A DNA stretch of 7,366 bases from an uncultured Butyricicoccus sp. (GCA_900557315.1 USSI01000062.1:1-7366), one strand, 5' to 3'; positions 1-5,892 are shown, numbered from the stretch's first letter. Translations and numbers: made by a program. The notes: generated by a model not told the origin, from the letters alone.

Positions 1-1
1 G

Positions 2-1222
2 GGAATCTGGGCGGATGAGGGGATCAGCGGTACGTCAACCGCGAAACGCAAACAGTTCTGCGCGCTGATGTGGGCGGCAGAAAACGGCGAGATTGACCTG
101 ATCCTGACCAAGGAGGTCTCGCGCTTTGCGCGTAATACGGTTGATACACTGAGGTATACCCGGAAACTGCGGGAGTGGGGCGTTGGTGTATTGTTTTTGA
201 ACGATAATATTGACACGCGCGCAGGCGAGGGGGAATTCCGCCTGACCATCATGGCGAGCGTGGCGCAGGAGGAGAGCCGAAAAACATCCGAACGGGTCAA
301 ATGGGGGCAGCGCCGTTCGATGGAGCGCGGGGTGGTGTTCGGTGCGCCGGCTCCATACGGGTACTGCTTGCAGGGCGGTGTATTGACCGTGCGCGAAGAG
401 CAGGCAGAGGTCGTACGCCGCGTGTACCACCTGTTTCTGGACGAAGGGCAGGGGACACATGTGATTGCACGTCAGCTGACTGCGGCCGGAATCCCTACAC
501 CGAAAGGGAAATCGTCGGCATGGTCATCAACCATGGTGCTGCGGCTGCTGCGCAACGAAAAATATTGCGGAGACCTGCTGCAGAAAAAGACCTGCACACC
601 GGATTTCCTGACGCACAAAAAGGTGCGCAACGATGGGCTGGAGGAACAGGTGTACCTGCGCGATCACCATGCGCCGATCGTCAGCCGGACGGTGTTCGAG
701 TCGGTGCAAAGCGAACTGGCACGCCGCGCCCGGGCACCGGCGCGGCATTCGGCGCGGTACTGGTGTTCCGGAAAGCTGCGGTGTGGCGTATGTGGCCGCG
801 CACTTACGGCACGGCGCTCGGTGCGCCGGGATGGATCGGTCCATATCCGCTGGTCGTGCCGGAACTGTGGCGGCAGTACCATTCCGGGTGAAACGATTTG
901 TGCCTGTGTGCGCAGGGCGCTGCATGCCTGTGTGCCGGAAACAGAACAGGCAGTCGCGGCTCTCTGTACCGCGTGGCGCGCCGCGGAAAAAGCAGCGGAT
1001 GGTCAGGCGGTACCCCCAGCAGAGTGGGCGCGGCGTGCCGCAATGCTGCACAGGCTGTTGGAAACGAGCTTGCCGGTTTACGGGCAGACGGTACGCCTGA
1101 TTGAAATTGCTGCTCCTGAGGTGCACATCCATTTTTATGGTTCCAGCATGAAAAATCCGGTTGTAATTAACAGGGAGACCATGGAAATGATGGATGCCGG
1201 ATTAGACAGACGAAAGGGGTAA
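2..1222 (+). CDS. Large serine recombinase (SpoIVCA/TnpX-like), N-terminus outside window
   Basis: This is a site-specific DNA recombinase of the large serine family, which cuts and rejoins att sites through a 5'-phosphoserine intermediate. The reading frame is open from base 2, so the N-terminal strand with the catalytic serine (roughly 60-70 residues) lies outside the window. About 406 residues are visible. They begin with the family motif DEGISGTST, then ENGEIDLILTKEVSRFARNT with the conserved active-site arginines, and IMASVAQEESRKTSERVKWG, which leads into the E-helix. The central Recombinase domain follows (APYGY, the EEQAEVVRRVYHLFL segment, and LLRNEKYCGDLLQKKT). Next comes a zinc beta-ribbon with CGVC and CRNC cysteine pairs, then about 130 C-terminal residues. 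Proteins of this type move prophages, Tn4451-like transposons and skin-type elements. The family call is firm. Which element it serves is unknown. No terminator separates it from the next gene. Confidence 0.93.
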   Translation, partial: GIWADEGISGTSTAKRKQFCALMWAAENGEIDLILTKEVSRFARNTVDTLRYTRKLREWGVGVLFLNDNIDTRAGEGEFRLTIMASVAQEESRKTSERVKWGQRRSMERGVVFGAPAPYGYCLQGGVLTVREEQAEVVRRVYHLFLDEGQGTHVIARQLTAAGIPTPKGKSSAWSSTMVLRLLRNEKYCGDLLQKKTCTPDFLTHKKVRNDGLEEQVYLRDHHAPIVSRTVFESVQSELARRARAPARHSARYWCSGKLRCGVCGRALTARRSVRRDGSVHIRWSCRNCGGSTIPGETICACVRRALHACVPETEQAVAALCTAWRAAEKAADGQAVPPAEWARRAAMLHRLLETSLPVYGQTVRLIEIAAPEVHIHFYGSSMKNPVVINRETMEMMDAGLDRRKG

Positions 1223-1246
1223 TTACATCCTGCTACAGCAGAATAA
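1215..1246 (+). promoter_or_regulatory. Candidate sigma-H-type promoter
   Basis: GCAGAATAA at 1238-1246 fits the sigma-H -10 consensus RnnGAATww at every defined position. AGGGGTAAT at 1215-1223, 14 bp upstream, is an imperfect -35 (7 of 9 against RnAGGAwWW) and overlaps the recombinase stop codon. Sigma-H drives the sporulation-phase promoter of spo0A in Bacillus, so the position is suggestive. However, the start site would fall inside the Spo0A boxes, and the -35 is weak. This is an inference from motif matching only. Confidence 0.3.
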
Positions 1247-1263
1247 TGTCGAATTTTGTCGAA
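1247..1263 (+). promoter_or_regulatory. Two tandem Spo0A boxes (TGTCGAA x2, 10-bp phasing)
   Basis: TGTCGAA occurs at 1247-1253 and again at 1257-1263 in the same orientation, separated by TTT. Both copies match the Spo0A box core (TGTCGAA) exactly. The start-to-start distance of 10 bp is one helical turn, the head-to-tail arrangement known for Spo0A dimers, as at the abrB operator. The pair lies 25 bp after the recombinase stop and about 105 bp before a gene encoding a Spo0A-type DNA-binding domain. It therefore probably mediates autoregulation, or control by the host Spo0A. Whether it activates or represses depends on which nearby promoter is real. Confidence 0.72.
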
Positions 1264-1282
1264 AAATATATGGATATTGCGC

Positions 1283-1310
1283 TTGAACCGCCGACCAATA
1301 TATGTAAAAA
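1283..1310 (+). promoter_or_regulatory. Candidate sigma-A promoter for the Spo0A-like gene
   Basis: TTGAAC (1283-1288) and TAAAAA (1305-1310) are spaced 16 bp apart, and the start site would lie about 50 bp before the ATG at 1368. The -10 is only a 4 of 6 match and neighbouring AT-rich hexamers could serve instead, so the exact element is uncertain. With the Spo0A boxes lying just upstream of this -35, a bound Spo0A would sit in an activating position. Confidence 0.3.
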
Positions 1311-1367
1311 TAAAGTTGGAAGGCCGGTGATATTACCAGTCTGCAAGATTACCAAAGGAGATAAGAG

Positions 1368-2108
1368 ATGGAGGAAGAGAAAGAGAGGCGCCGCGTTTTG
1401 TTGGCTTGTGCGGATCAGAAGTTTTTACTGCACGTACAGAAGCTGCTGGAGGAGGACGGACGTTTTGAAGTGGTCGGTTGTGCGGTTGATGGCGAACAGG
1501 CATGGCGGCTGTTTCAGAAGCATACCCCTGCGCTGACTGTGGCGGACACGGAACTACCATATCTGGACGGTCTGGTTTTATCCCGCCGCATCCGTACGGA
1601 AAAGGGGAGGGCGGCAAGTATCTTGCTGATTAGCGCGTTTTCGGGTTCACAGATTTACCGGGAATGCACATTGCTTCAGATCGATGCTTTGACCACCAAA
1701 CCGATCCGTTCCGGGGCGCTGTATGAGCGCATCTGCCTGCTGGATCAATGCCTGCAGCACGATCCTTTTGAACTGCGCATTGCCCAGATACTGCGCGAAC
1801 TGGGCATGTCAGAGGAGACGAAGGGCTATCGGTATACGATCCGAGTGATCTGCCTGTATCGGAAAGCGGAGCAGGCAGGGATCACAAAGGAAATCTATCC
1901 GCAGGTAGCGAAGGAGATGGGCACCGACAGGGAGAAAATAGAGCGCGATATGCGTTATGCCATCAGCAGGGTCTGGCGGCACTGTGATCGTGCGCTGCTC
2001 GAGCGCTATTTTGGCCGGGAACGGGTCAGAAAGTGTAAAAGTATTGGCAACCGTGCGTTCTGTGCGGCCTTGCTTCAGTATTTGCGGCAGGAAGAAAATT
2101 TGTGGTAA
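1368..2108 (+). CDS. Divergent Spo0A-like response regulator
   Basis: This is a cytoplasmic two-domain regulator of 246 aa; canonical Spo0A has about 267. Residues 9-118 form a receiver domain. The phospho-acceptor is D60 in ADTELPYLDGL, aligning with LDIIMPHLDGL of Spo0A. S89 (ISAF) and K111 (TTKPI) fill the switch and lysine positions. The usual acidic pair is reduced to a single D16 (CADQ instead of DDN), which may weaken magnesium binding. After a short linker, residues 138-244 match the Spo0A effector domain: LGMSEETKGYRY, then GITKEIYPQVAKEM, and the recognition helix IERDMRYAISRVW. E192, R193 and R196 in that helix match Spo0A's DNA-contacting residues. The start is fixed by AAAGGAG at 1354-1360, 7 bp upstream. 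Tandem Spo0A boxes precede the gene. The divergent receiver suggests a paralog rather than the master regulator. No terminator lies before the YitT gene 85 bp downstream. Confidence 0.87.
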   Translation: MEEEKERRRVLLACADQKFLLHVQKLLEEDGRFEVVGCAVDGEQAWRLFQKHTPALTVADTELPYLDGLVLSRRIRTEKGRAASILLISAFSGSQIYRECTLLQIDALTTKPIRSGALYERICLLDQCLQHDPFELRIAQILRELGMSEETKGYRYTIRVICLYRKAEQAGITKEIYPQVAKEMGTDREKIERDMRYAISRVWRHCDRALLERYFGRERVRKCKSIGNRAFCAALLQYLRQEENLW

Positions 2109-2124
2109 AATCCTTAAACAAGCC

Positions 2125-2154
2125 TTGAGAGATTCCGTTCCGCTATGCTATAAT
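2125..2154 (+). promoter_or_regulatory. Sigma-A promoter for the YitT gene
   Basis: TTGAGA (2125-2130) is followed after 18 bp by a perfect TATAAT (2149-2154). A TG dinucleotide one base upstream of the -10 (2146-2147) makes it an extended -10. Transcription would start near 2161, leaving a leader of about 33 nt. This is the best-matched promoter in the left half of the window. It implies that YitT is expressed independently of the Spo0A-like gene. Confidence 0.8.
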
Positions 2155-2193
2155 AGGGGCGCGAAAACTACAGGGACAAAGAAGGATAGGGAA

Positions 2194-3096
2194 ATGCAGC
2201 AGGGAAAACACAGCGATCCGATTTCAATGACGGAGCGGCAGCAGACAGCAAAAGAAAAGTGCAGGAGGCTGCTGCTGATTGTATTCGCCTCAATCATTAT
2301 GGCAGCCAACATCCAGAGCTTTGTAGACGCGGGCGGTCTGTTTCCCGGCGGCTTCAATGGTTTGACGCTGCTGATCCAGCGCAGTGCGCAGCAGTTTGCA
2401 GGGATTACGCTCCCGTTTACGGCAATCAATTTTGCACTCAATGCAGTACCGGCGGTTATCAGTTACAAAATGATCGGCAAACGGTTTACAATGTATTCCT
2501 GTTTGGTAATCGTGCTGTCCAGTATTCTTACCGACCTGATACCGGCCATGCCGATTACGAACGATATCTTGCTGATCTGCATTTTCGGCGGCATTTTTAA
2601 CGGCTTGGCAATCAGCCTTTGCCTTCTTGGCGGTGCGACAAGCGGCGGCACGGATTTTATCTCGGTCGCGATCAGCGAGCGGCTGGGCGTTGATGCGTGG
2701 AATTACATCTTTTTTGGCAACTGTGTTATGCTGGCTGTTGCCGGGCTGCTGTTCGGCTGGGACAAGGCGCTGTACTCGATCATTTTCCAGTTTGCTTCTA
2801 CGCAGGTAGTGCATATGCTGGATCTGCGATTCAAACGGACGACGCTATTTATTATTTCGAACCGTGCAGTTGCAATTTATGAAGAAATAAAGGATACTAC
2901 GAACCATGGTGCGACATTGTTCCGAGGGACCGGACTGTACAACGGTGAAGAGCGCGATATGATCTATTCGGTCATCTCAGGCGACCAGGTGAAGCAGATC
3001 ACTCGCGCAGTGCATGACATTGATCCGCATGCATTTATCAATATCCTGAAAACCGATCAGGTGGCAGGTAATTTTTACAGGAAGCCGCACGATTGA
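2194..3096 (+). CDS. YitT family membrane protein (DUF161/DUF2179)
   Basis: This is a 300-aa integral membrane protein of the YitT family, whose biochemical role is not established. Hydrophobic segments lie at about residues 25-41, 75-93, 99-117, 124-144, 169-188 and 190-207. The family signature GGATSGGTDF is at 146-155. The C-terminal cytoplasmic DUF2179 domain spans about 215-292 and contains HGATLFRGTGLYNGEERDMIYSVI-type sequence (238-261). The length is normal for the family. The frame is open further upstream, to 1957, but that part overlaps the Spo0A-like gene and contains the promoter. The ATG at 2194 has AAGGA at 2182-2186 with 7-bp spacing, and the next ATG (2227) has no ribosome binding site. 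A strong terminator follows the stop. Nothing links the protein to its neighbours beyond shared orientation. Confidence 0.92.
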   Translation: MQQGKHSDPISMTERQQTAKEKCRRLLLIVFASIIMAANIQSFVDAGGLFPGGFNGLTLLIQRSAQQFAGITLPFTAINFALNAVPAVISYKMIGKRFTMYSCLVIVLSSILTDLIPAMPITNDILLICIFGGIFNGLAISLCLLGGATSGGTDFISVAISERLGVDAWNYIFFGNCVMLAVAGLLFGWDKALYSIIFQFASTQVVHMLDLRFKRTTLFIISNRAVAIYEEIKDTTNHGATLFRGTGLYNGEERDMIYSVISGDQVKQITRAVHDIDPHAFINILKTDQVAGNFYRKPHD

Positions 3097-3181
3097 AAAC
3101 CGGGAATAGATAGACCCGGCCCCTTTAGGGGCCGGGCTTTTTGTCCCCACAGAGCGGTGTTTTTCGCTAAGGAAACCGGGA
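3097..3181. repeat. 9-bp direct repeat AAACCGGGA flanking the terminator
   Basis: AAACCGGGA occurs at 3097-3105, just after the YitT stop, and at 3173-3181, extending to a 10 of 11 match. The right copy spans the point where the dpaA frame loses homology (3177). It could mark a short-homology recombination junction or a relic recombination site. A chance origin is also possible for a repeat this short. Confidence 0.4.
3115..3142 (+). terminator. Rho-independent terminator after YitT
   Basis: CCCGGCCCC (3115-3123) pairs perfectly with GGGGCCGGG (3128-3136) around a TTTA loop, and CTTTTT follows. The hairpin begins 18 bp after the YitT stop. There is no T-run on the opposite strand, so it acts only on rightward transcripts. 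It lies inside the terminal non-homologous part of the minus-strand dpaA fragment, which is evidence that this tail is not genuine coding sequence. Confidence 0.92.
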
Positions 3182-3591
3182 CTGCATTGCGGATCGCAAG
3201 TTCGTCGCGGGATAAGTAGTCGATCAGGTGCAGGCTGTTCTGCACAGCGCGCGCGTGCACCCAGAAGGGAACTGAGCCGGCAAGCGTAGGTGTTTCCGCC
3301 GGCACGGCATCGAGAACGTCGGAAAGTGGATGGGAAGCGTTTGAGAGAGGGGCGTTCAGCTGGGCATCCCCATGCTGGACCGGCAGCGGAAGAATAACGG
3401 CCTGCGTGCCGCTAAAGCAGGCGCGCAGGTCACTGACCGGGGTACAGCCTTCAACCGGATGCCGCTCAAGCGCAAAAGTACGAACCGTGTGGCCGTCGGA
3501 ATGCAGAAGCGCAGCAAGGTATGCCTGCCGGACATCGCCGCCGACAACCGCAAGGGTCGCCGATTTGGTCATAACAAAACCTCCTTTGTAC

Positions 3592-3620
3592 CATTCTATG
3601 CGTGGTGTTCTGAGGCGGTG
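3592..3620 (-). promoter_or_regulatory. Candidate sigma-K-like promoter of the dpaA fragment
   Basis: Read on the minus strand, CATAGAATG (3600-3592) fits the sigma-K -10 pattern CATAnnnTR, and CACC (3620-3617) fits the short -35 mACm at 16-bp spacing. The dipicolinate synthase operon of Bacillus is sigma-K dependent, so the motif is where it would be expected. The start site would fall at or just before the AAGGAGG, giving a very short leader. The same bases can also be read as a sigma-A promoter, TTCACC-N18-TAGAAT. The motif is short and chance cannot be excluded. Confidence 0.4.
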
Positions 3621-3640
3621 AAATCGCGTTGATGCAGAAC

Positions 3641-3672
3641 AAAAGCCGCTTCGGGATATCCGAAACGGCTTT
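3641..3672 (-). terminator. Terminator after the degV operon
   Basis: On the minus strand AAGCCGTTTCGG (3671-3660) pairs with CCGAAGCGGCTT (3654-3643) with one G-T wobble and a 5-nt loop, followed by TTTTG. It begins 26 bp after the degV stop and separates that operon from the dpaA fragment. The T-run is short (four), so termination may be partial. On the plus strand the hairpin is followed by only TTTG. Confidence 0.75.
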
Positions 3673-3697
3673 GTTGCATAAGAAGTTTGAAACCAAA

Positions 3698-4567
3698 TCA
3701 GTTGGGCTTGCGTTCCCCGCCAAAGAAAAAAGTTGCCAGAACACCCGGTCCGGTGTGTGATCCAATCACCGTACCGATATAGCGGATATCCGTGTCCACA
3801 CCGCCTTTTTGGAGCAGTGCAGCAAGTGCCTGGGCATCCTCGAGGCAGTCTCCGTGCGCAATGCGGACAGTCTGGTTTTTATCTGACAGTTCATTCAGGG
3901 TGCGCTCTGCCAGATGAGCAATGGCCTTCTGCCGCCCACGGACTTTGCCGCATACATCCAGCTTCCCTTCGTTGTTGACCCAGATCAGCGGCTTGATGCC
4001 GAGCAGGCTTCCGACCACTGCTGAAGTTTTGCTCAGGCGGCCGCCGCGATGCAGGTGTGCGAGATCATCCACTGTGACAAGATGGATGACATGCAGGCGC
4101 ATCTCTTCGATGGCAGTGGCAGTTACCTCCGCAGAGCAGCCGCTGTCGCGCATTTCACGCGCCTTATCCACCAGAAGATACTCCCCACCAGTAGCGGAAA
4201 GCGAGTCAACGCAGAAAATTTTGCGGTCCGGGAACTGTGGAGCCAATTCATCACGTGCCATGCAGCCCGCATGAAAGGTGCCCGACAGGCCGGAAGAAAA
4301 GCCGATATACAGCACATCCTGCCCGGATTCAAGCGCTTCGCGGAACAACTGGACAAACGTATCCGGACGTGCCTGCGAAGTAGTGGACATCTTGCCCTCG
4401 CGCAGCAGGTCATAAAACTGGGGGAAGGACACAGTCATCCCGCAGTCTTCTTCGATGGTACGCCCATTAATTGTAAAGGAAAGCGGGGCACATCGAATGT
4501 CATTTTCCGTAAAATAGGATGCGTTCTCGTCTATCGTGGAATCAGTAATCAGGGCAAATGGATGCAT
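3698..4567 (-). CDS. DegV family fatty-acid-binding protein (FakB-like)
   Basis: This 289-aa cytoplasmic protein belongs to the DegV/FakB family, which binds a fatty acid in a deep pocket. In well-studied members it presents the fatty acid to the kinase FakA for incorporation into phospholipid. Family motifs are all present in order: ITDSTID at 7-13, STTSQARP at 61-68, the phosphate/carboxylate-binding FSSGLSGT at 90-97, HRGGRLSKTSA at 173-183, GIKPL at 190-194 and the C-terminal IGSHTGPG at 268-275. Length is typical and no signal peptide is seen. The ATG is supported by AAAGGAG (4574-4580) 6 bp upstream. Only 23 bp separate it from the peptidase stop, so the two are probably co-transcribed from the promoter near 5853-5825. 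No fakA is in the window, so a lipid-kinase partnership is inferred from the family only. Confidence 0.93.
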   Translation of the reverse strand: MHPFALITDSTIDENASYFTENDIRCAPLSFTINGRTIEEDCGMTVSFPQFYDLLREGKMSTTSQARPDTFVQLFREALESGQDVLYIGFSSGLSGTFHAGCMARDELAPQFPDRKIFCVDSLSATGGEYLLVDKAREMRDSGCSAEVTATAIEEMRLHVIHLVTVDDLAHLHRGGRLSKTSAVVGSLLGIKPLIWVNNEGKLDVCGKVRGRQKAIAHLAERTLNELSDKNQTVRIAHGDCLEDAQALAALLQKGGVDTDIRYIGTVIGSHTGPGVLATFFFGGERKPN

Positions 4568-4590
4568 GGATTACTCCTTTCAAAAACTGG

Positions 4591-5784
4591 TCAGCAGATA
4601 ATTTCAAGTGTGGTATCGCAGTTGCCGGTCAGCGAGTGCGCAGGCCCCTGCGCAACGATTTCGTAGGTGTTTTCACAGCCGACCAGGCCGATACCTTCCA
4701 GTGCGATTTTGGGTTCGACAGCAAGCGTCATGCCCGCTTCGAGCGGTTCGGTGAAACCTTTCGCCAGAACAGGCGTTTCATCCATCGTCAGGCCGATCGA
4801 GTGTCCAATGAATTTGCACCCATTCATGAAACTGCTCCGGAAAGCCGGATCGACACAGGCGAGGATTTTTTCATAAATTTCGGCAGGTACCGCACCGGGA
4901 CGCATCATGGAAGCGATTTCGCGTTCCAGAAAGACGCACTGTTCACGTGCTGCGCGAATCAGGCTGCCCTGTGGGTGCTCTGCCAGTGAACCAAAATAAA
5001 AGCTGATGCTTTTATCCGTATGGTAGCCGCTGTAGCCGCAGGGAATGTCAAGCAGTATGATATCCTTTTCGCGCAGGCAGCGGCTGGCAGAGCCGATTGA
5101 TTTCATGGCGATGCAGGTGCCGGCGGTGCCGGAAGGGCTGTCGATGGCGGGATACAAACTGTTTTCGCTGAAGCTGGCCACACCGAGCACGTCCTCAGCC
5201 ACGGGCTGGTTGAAACGCGAAATGCCCATTGCGCCGCGATCGAGCATAAATGTGCATATCTCACTGCACAGCCGCGCTTCGCTGACACCCTGACGCAGCA
5301 GTACGGGCGCGACCTCCTCAATGACAAGCTGATGCAGTTTTCCGGCACGGCGCATACAGGAAAGCTCATATTCGCTCTTGACGGCACGCAGGCTGGAGAG
5401 AATATCGTCCGCCCCCTTGGGGGTGAAGGAGAGATACTTCTGCAGCAGCGAAAGCTTTTGCAGCGTCATTGTACGTGCAGCAACGTAGACGGTTTCCGGC
5501 ACGTTTGAAAAGGTTTCCGCAATCGTGCGGAAGCTGCCCATCGGGCGGATATCCGGGAACAGGGATTCCTGCCGCGCGCCGTCCGCCGAGTGCCGTACAA
5601 ACAGTACGGCCTCATCCGGGGTTACGACAAGCGCGCCATCCGGCATGGTGCCGGTTAGATAATAAAGGTCGATCTTATTATCCAGGATCATCATGGACCA
5701 GGCGGGATCGCGCTGCGACATGGCCAGGCGCAGGCGGGTAAGACGGGCCGATAATTCATCGGCAGGTACAAGGGTATGGGGCAT
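4591..5784 (-). CDS. M24B metallopeptidase (Xaa-Pro peptidase family)
   Basis: This is a predicted cytoplasmic dinuclear-metal peptidase of the Xaa-Pro aminopeptidase/dipeptidase type (397 aa), which would release residues from peptides with proline at the second position. A creatinase-like N-terminal domain covers about residues 8-135 (WSMMILDNKIDLYYLTGT near its start). The pita-bread M24 domain covers about 145-385. All five metal ligands are visible: D246 (LLDIPCGY), D257 (HTDKS), H328 (FIGHSIG), E357 (AVEPKI) and E371 (GCENTYE). The second-shell HExP histidine is replaced by D335 (MDETP), a variation I believe also occurs in other clostridial members. The frame is open 36 codons further upstream, but the ATG at 5784 has GGAGGA at 5793-5798 with 8-bp spacing, and the upstream part contains the promoter. 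It is first in an operon with degV. The exact substrate is unknown. Confidence 0.92.
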   Translation of the reverse strand: MPHTLVPADELSARLTRLRLAMSQRDPAWSMMILDNKIDLYYLTGTMPDGALVVTPDEAVLFVRHSADGARQESLFPDIRPMGSFRTIAETFSNVPETVYVAARTMTLQKLSLLQKYLSFTPKGADDILSSLRAVKSEYELSCMRRAGKLHQLVIEEVAPVLLRQGVSEARLCSEICTFMLDRGAMGISRFNQPVAEDVLGVASFSENSLYPAIDSPSGTAGTCIAMKSIGSASRCLREKDIILLDIPCGYSGYHTDKSISFYFGSLAEHPQGSLIRAAREQCVFLEREIASMMRPGAVPAEIYEKILACVDPAFRSSFMNGCKFIGHSIGLTMDETPVLAKGFTEPLEAGMTLAVEPKIALEGIGLVGCENTYEIVAQGPAHSLTGNCDTTLEIIC

Positions 5785-5824
5785 TGCTCTCGTCCTCCGG
5801 TTCGTATTTTTTGTGGTTTGTCTT

Positions 5825-5853
5825 ATTTTATCACAGAAACAGGCGCAGGGCAA
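5825..5853 (-). promoter_or_regulatory. Sigma-A promoter of the peptidase-degV operon
   Basis: On the minus strand TTGCCC (5853-5848) is followed after 17 bp by TAAAAT (5830-5825), preceded by TGA as an extended -10. Transcription would start near 5818, about 34 nt before the ATG at 5784. It faces away from the cls promoter, with the two -35 elements 10 bp apart. Confidence 0.65.
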
Positions 5854-5866
5854 TGCGTCCGCATTG
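5851..5866. promoter_or_regulatory. 16-bp palindrome bridging two divergent -35 elements (possible operator)
   Basis: CAATGCG (5851-5857) and CGCATTG (5860-5866) form a perfect inverted repeat around TC. Its outer CAA and TTG are the first three bases of the leftward and rightward -35 elements. A dimeric repressor bound here would block both promoters. Because divergent -35 elements are themselves symmetric, only the inner four base pairs per arm are unexplained by the promoters. Confidence 0.4.
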
Positions 5867-5892
5867 ACTTTTGTCAGATTATGCGATATCAT
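5864..5892 (+). promoter_or_regulatory. Sigma-A promoter of the cardiolipin synthase gene
   Basis: TTGACT (5864-5869) and TATCAT (5887-5892) have the optimal 17-bp spacing, each with five of six consensus bases. The predicted start is near 5899, giving a leader of about 30 nt before the cls ATG at 5929. Confidence 0.75.

Larger units (their letters stand above)
3075..3572 (-). pseudogene. dpaA: Dipicolinate synthase subunit A, N-terminal half only (dpaA/spoVFA fragment)
   Basis: Full-length DpaA (about 295-300 aa) works with DpaB in the sporulating mother cell to make dipicolinic acid, the calcium-chelating spore core solute. This frame encodes 165 aa. Residues 6-132 match the DpaA N-terminal domain: TLAVVGGDVRQ at the start, AVILPLPV around 58-65, and SRDELAIRNAVP at 121-132, aligning with ERDDIAIYNSIP of B. 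subtilis SpoVFA. Similarity stops after P132 (about 3177), exactly where the NAD-binding Rossmann domain should begin. The remaining 33 residues run through the YitT terminator and overlap the YitT gene by 22 bp, so they are probably read-through. The start has a perfect AAGGAGG (3580-3586) at 7-bp spacing, and the retained part has no frameshift, so the damage looks recent or reversible. No dpaA C-terminus or dpaB lies in this window. An intact, deliberately single-domain protein is less likely. Confidence 0.78.

Noticed and set aside
527..1132. 201-codon minus-strand open frame inside the recombinase
   Set aside because: It is the antisense shadow of a well-conserved recombinase frame, rich in Arg, Pro and Cys from GC-rich complement codons.
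1246..1536. 96-codon open frame over the Spo0A-box region
   Set aside because: It starts at the first Spo0A box, has no ribosome binding site and overlaps the Spo0A-like gene in another frame.
1957..2193. Open upstream extension of the YitT frame
   Set aside because: It overlaps the Spo0A-like gene, contains the TTGAGA/TATAAT promoter and has no family similarity; the ATG at 2194 has a proper ribosome binding site.
4049..4666. 205-codon open frame on the plus strand
   Set aside because: It is antisense to the degV gene and the end of the peptidase gene; a shadow of their codon structure.
4714..4720. TTCGACA, a reverse-orientation Spo0A box core
   Set aside because: It is a single copy deep inside the peptidase coding sequence with no nearby promoter; expected by chance.
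5872..5878. TGTCAGA in the cls promoter spacer, resembling a Spo0A box
   Set aside because: One core mismatch and no tandem partner; too weak to claim Spo0A control of cls.
5785..5892. Open upstream extension of the M24 peptidase frame
   Set aside because: It contains the promoter and ribosome binding site of the ATG at 5784 and resembles no M24 N-terminus.
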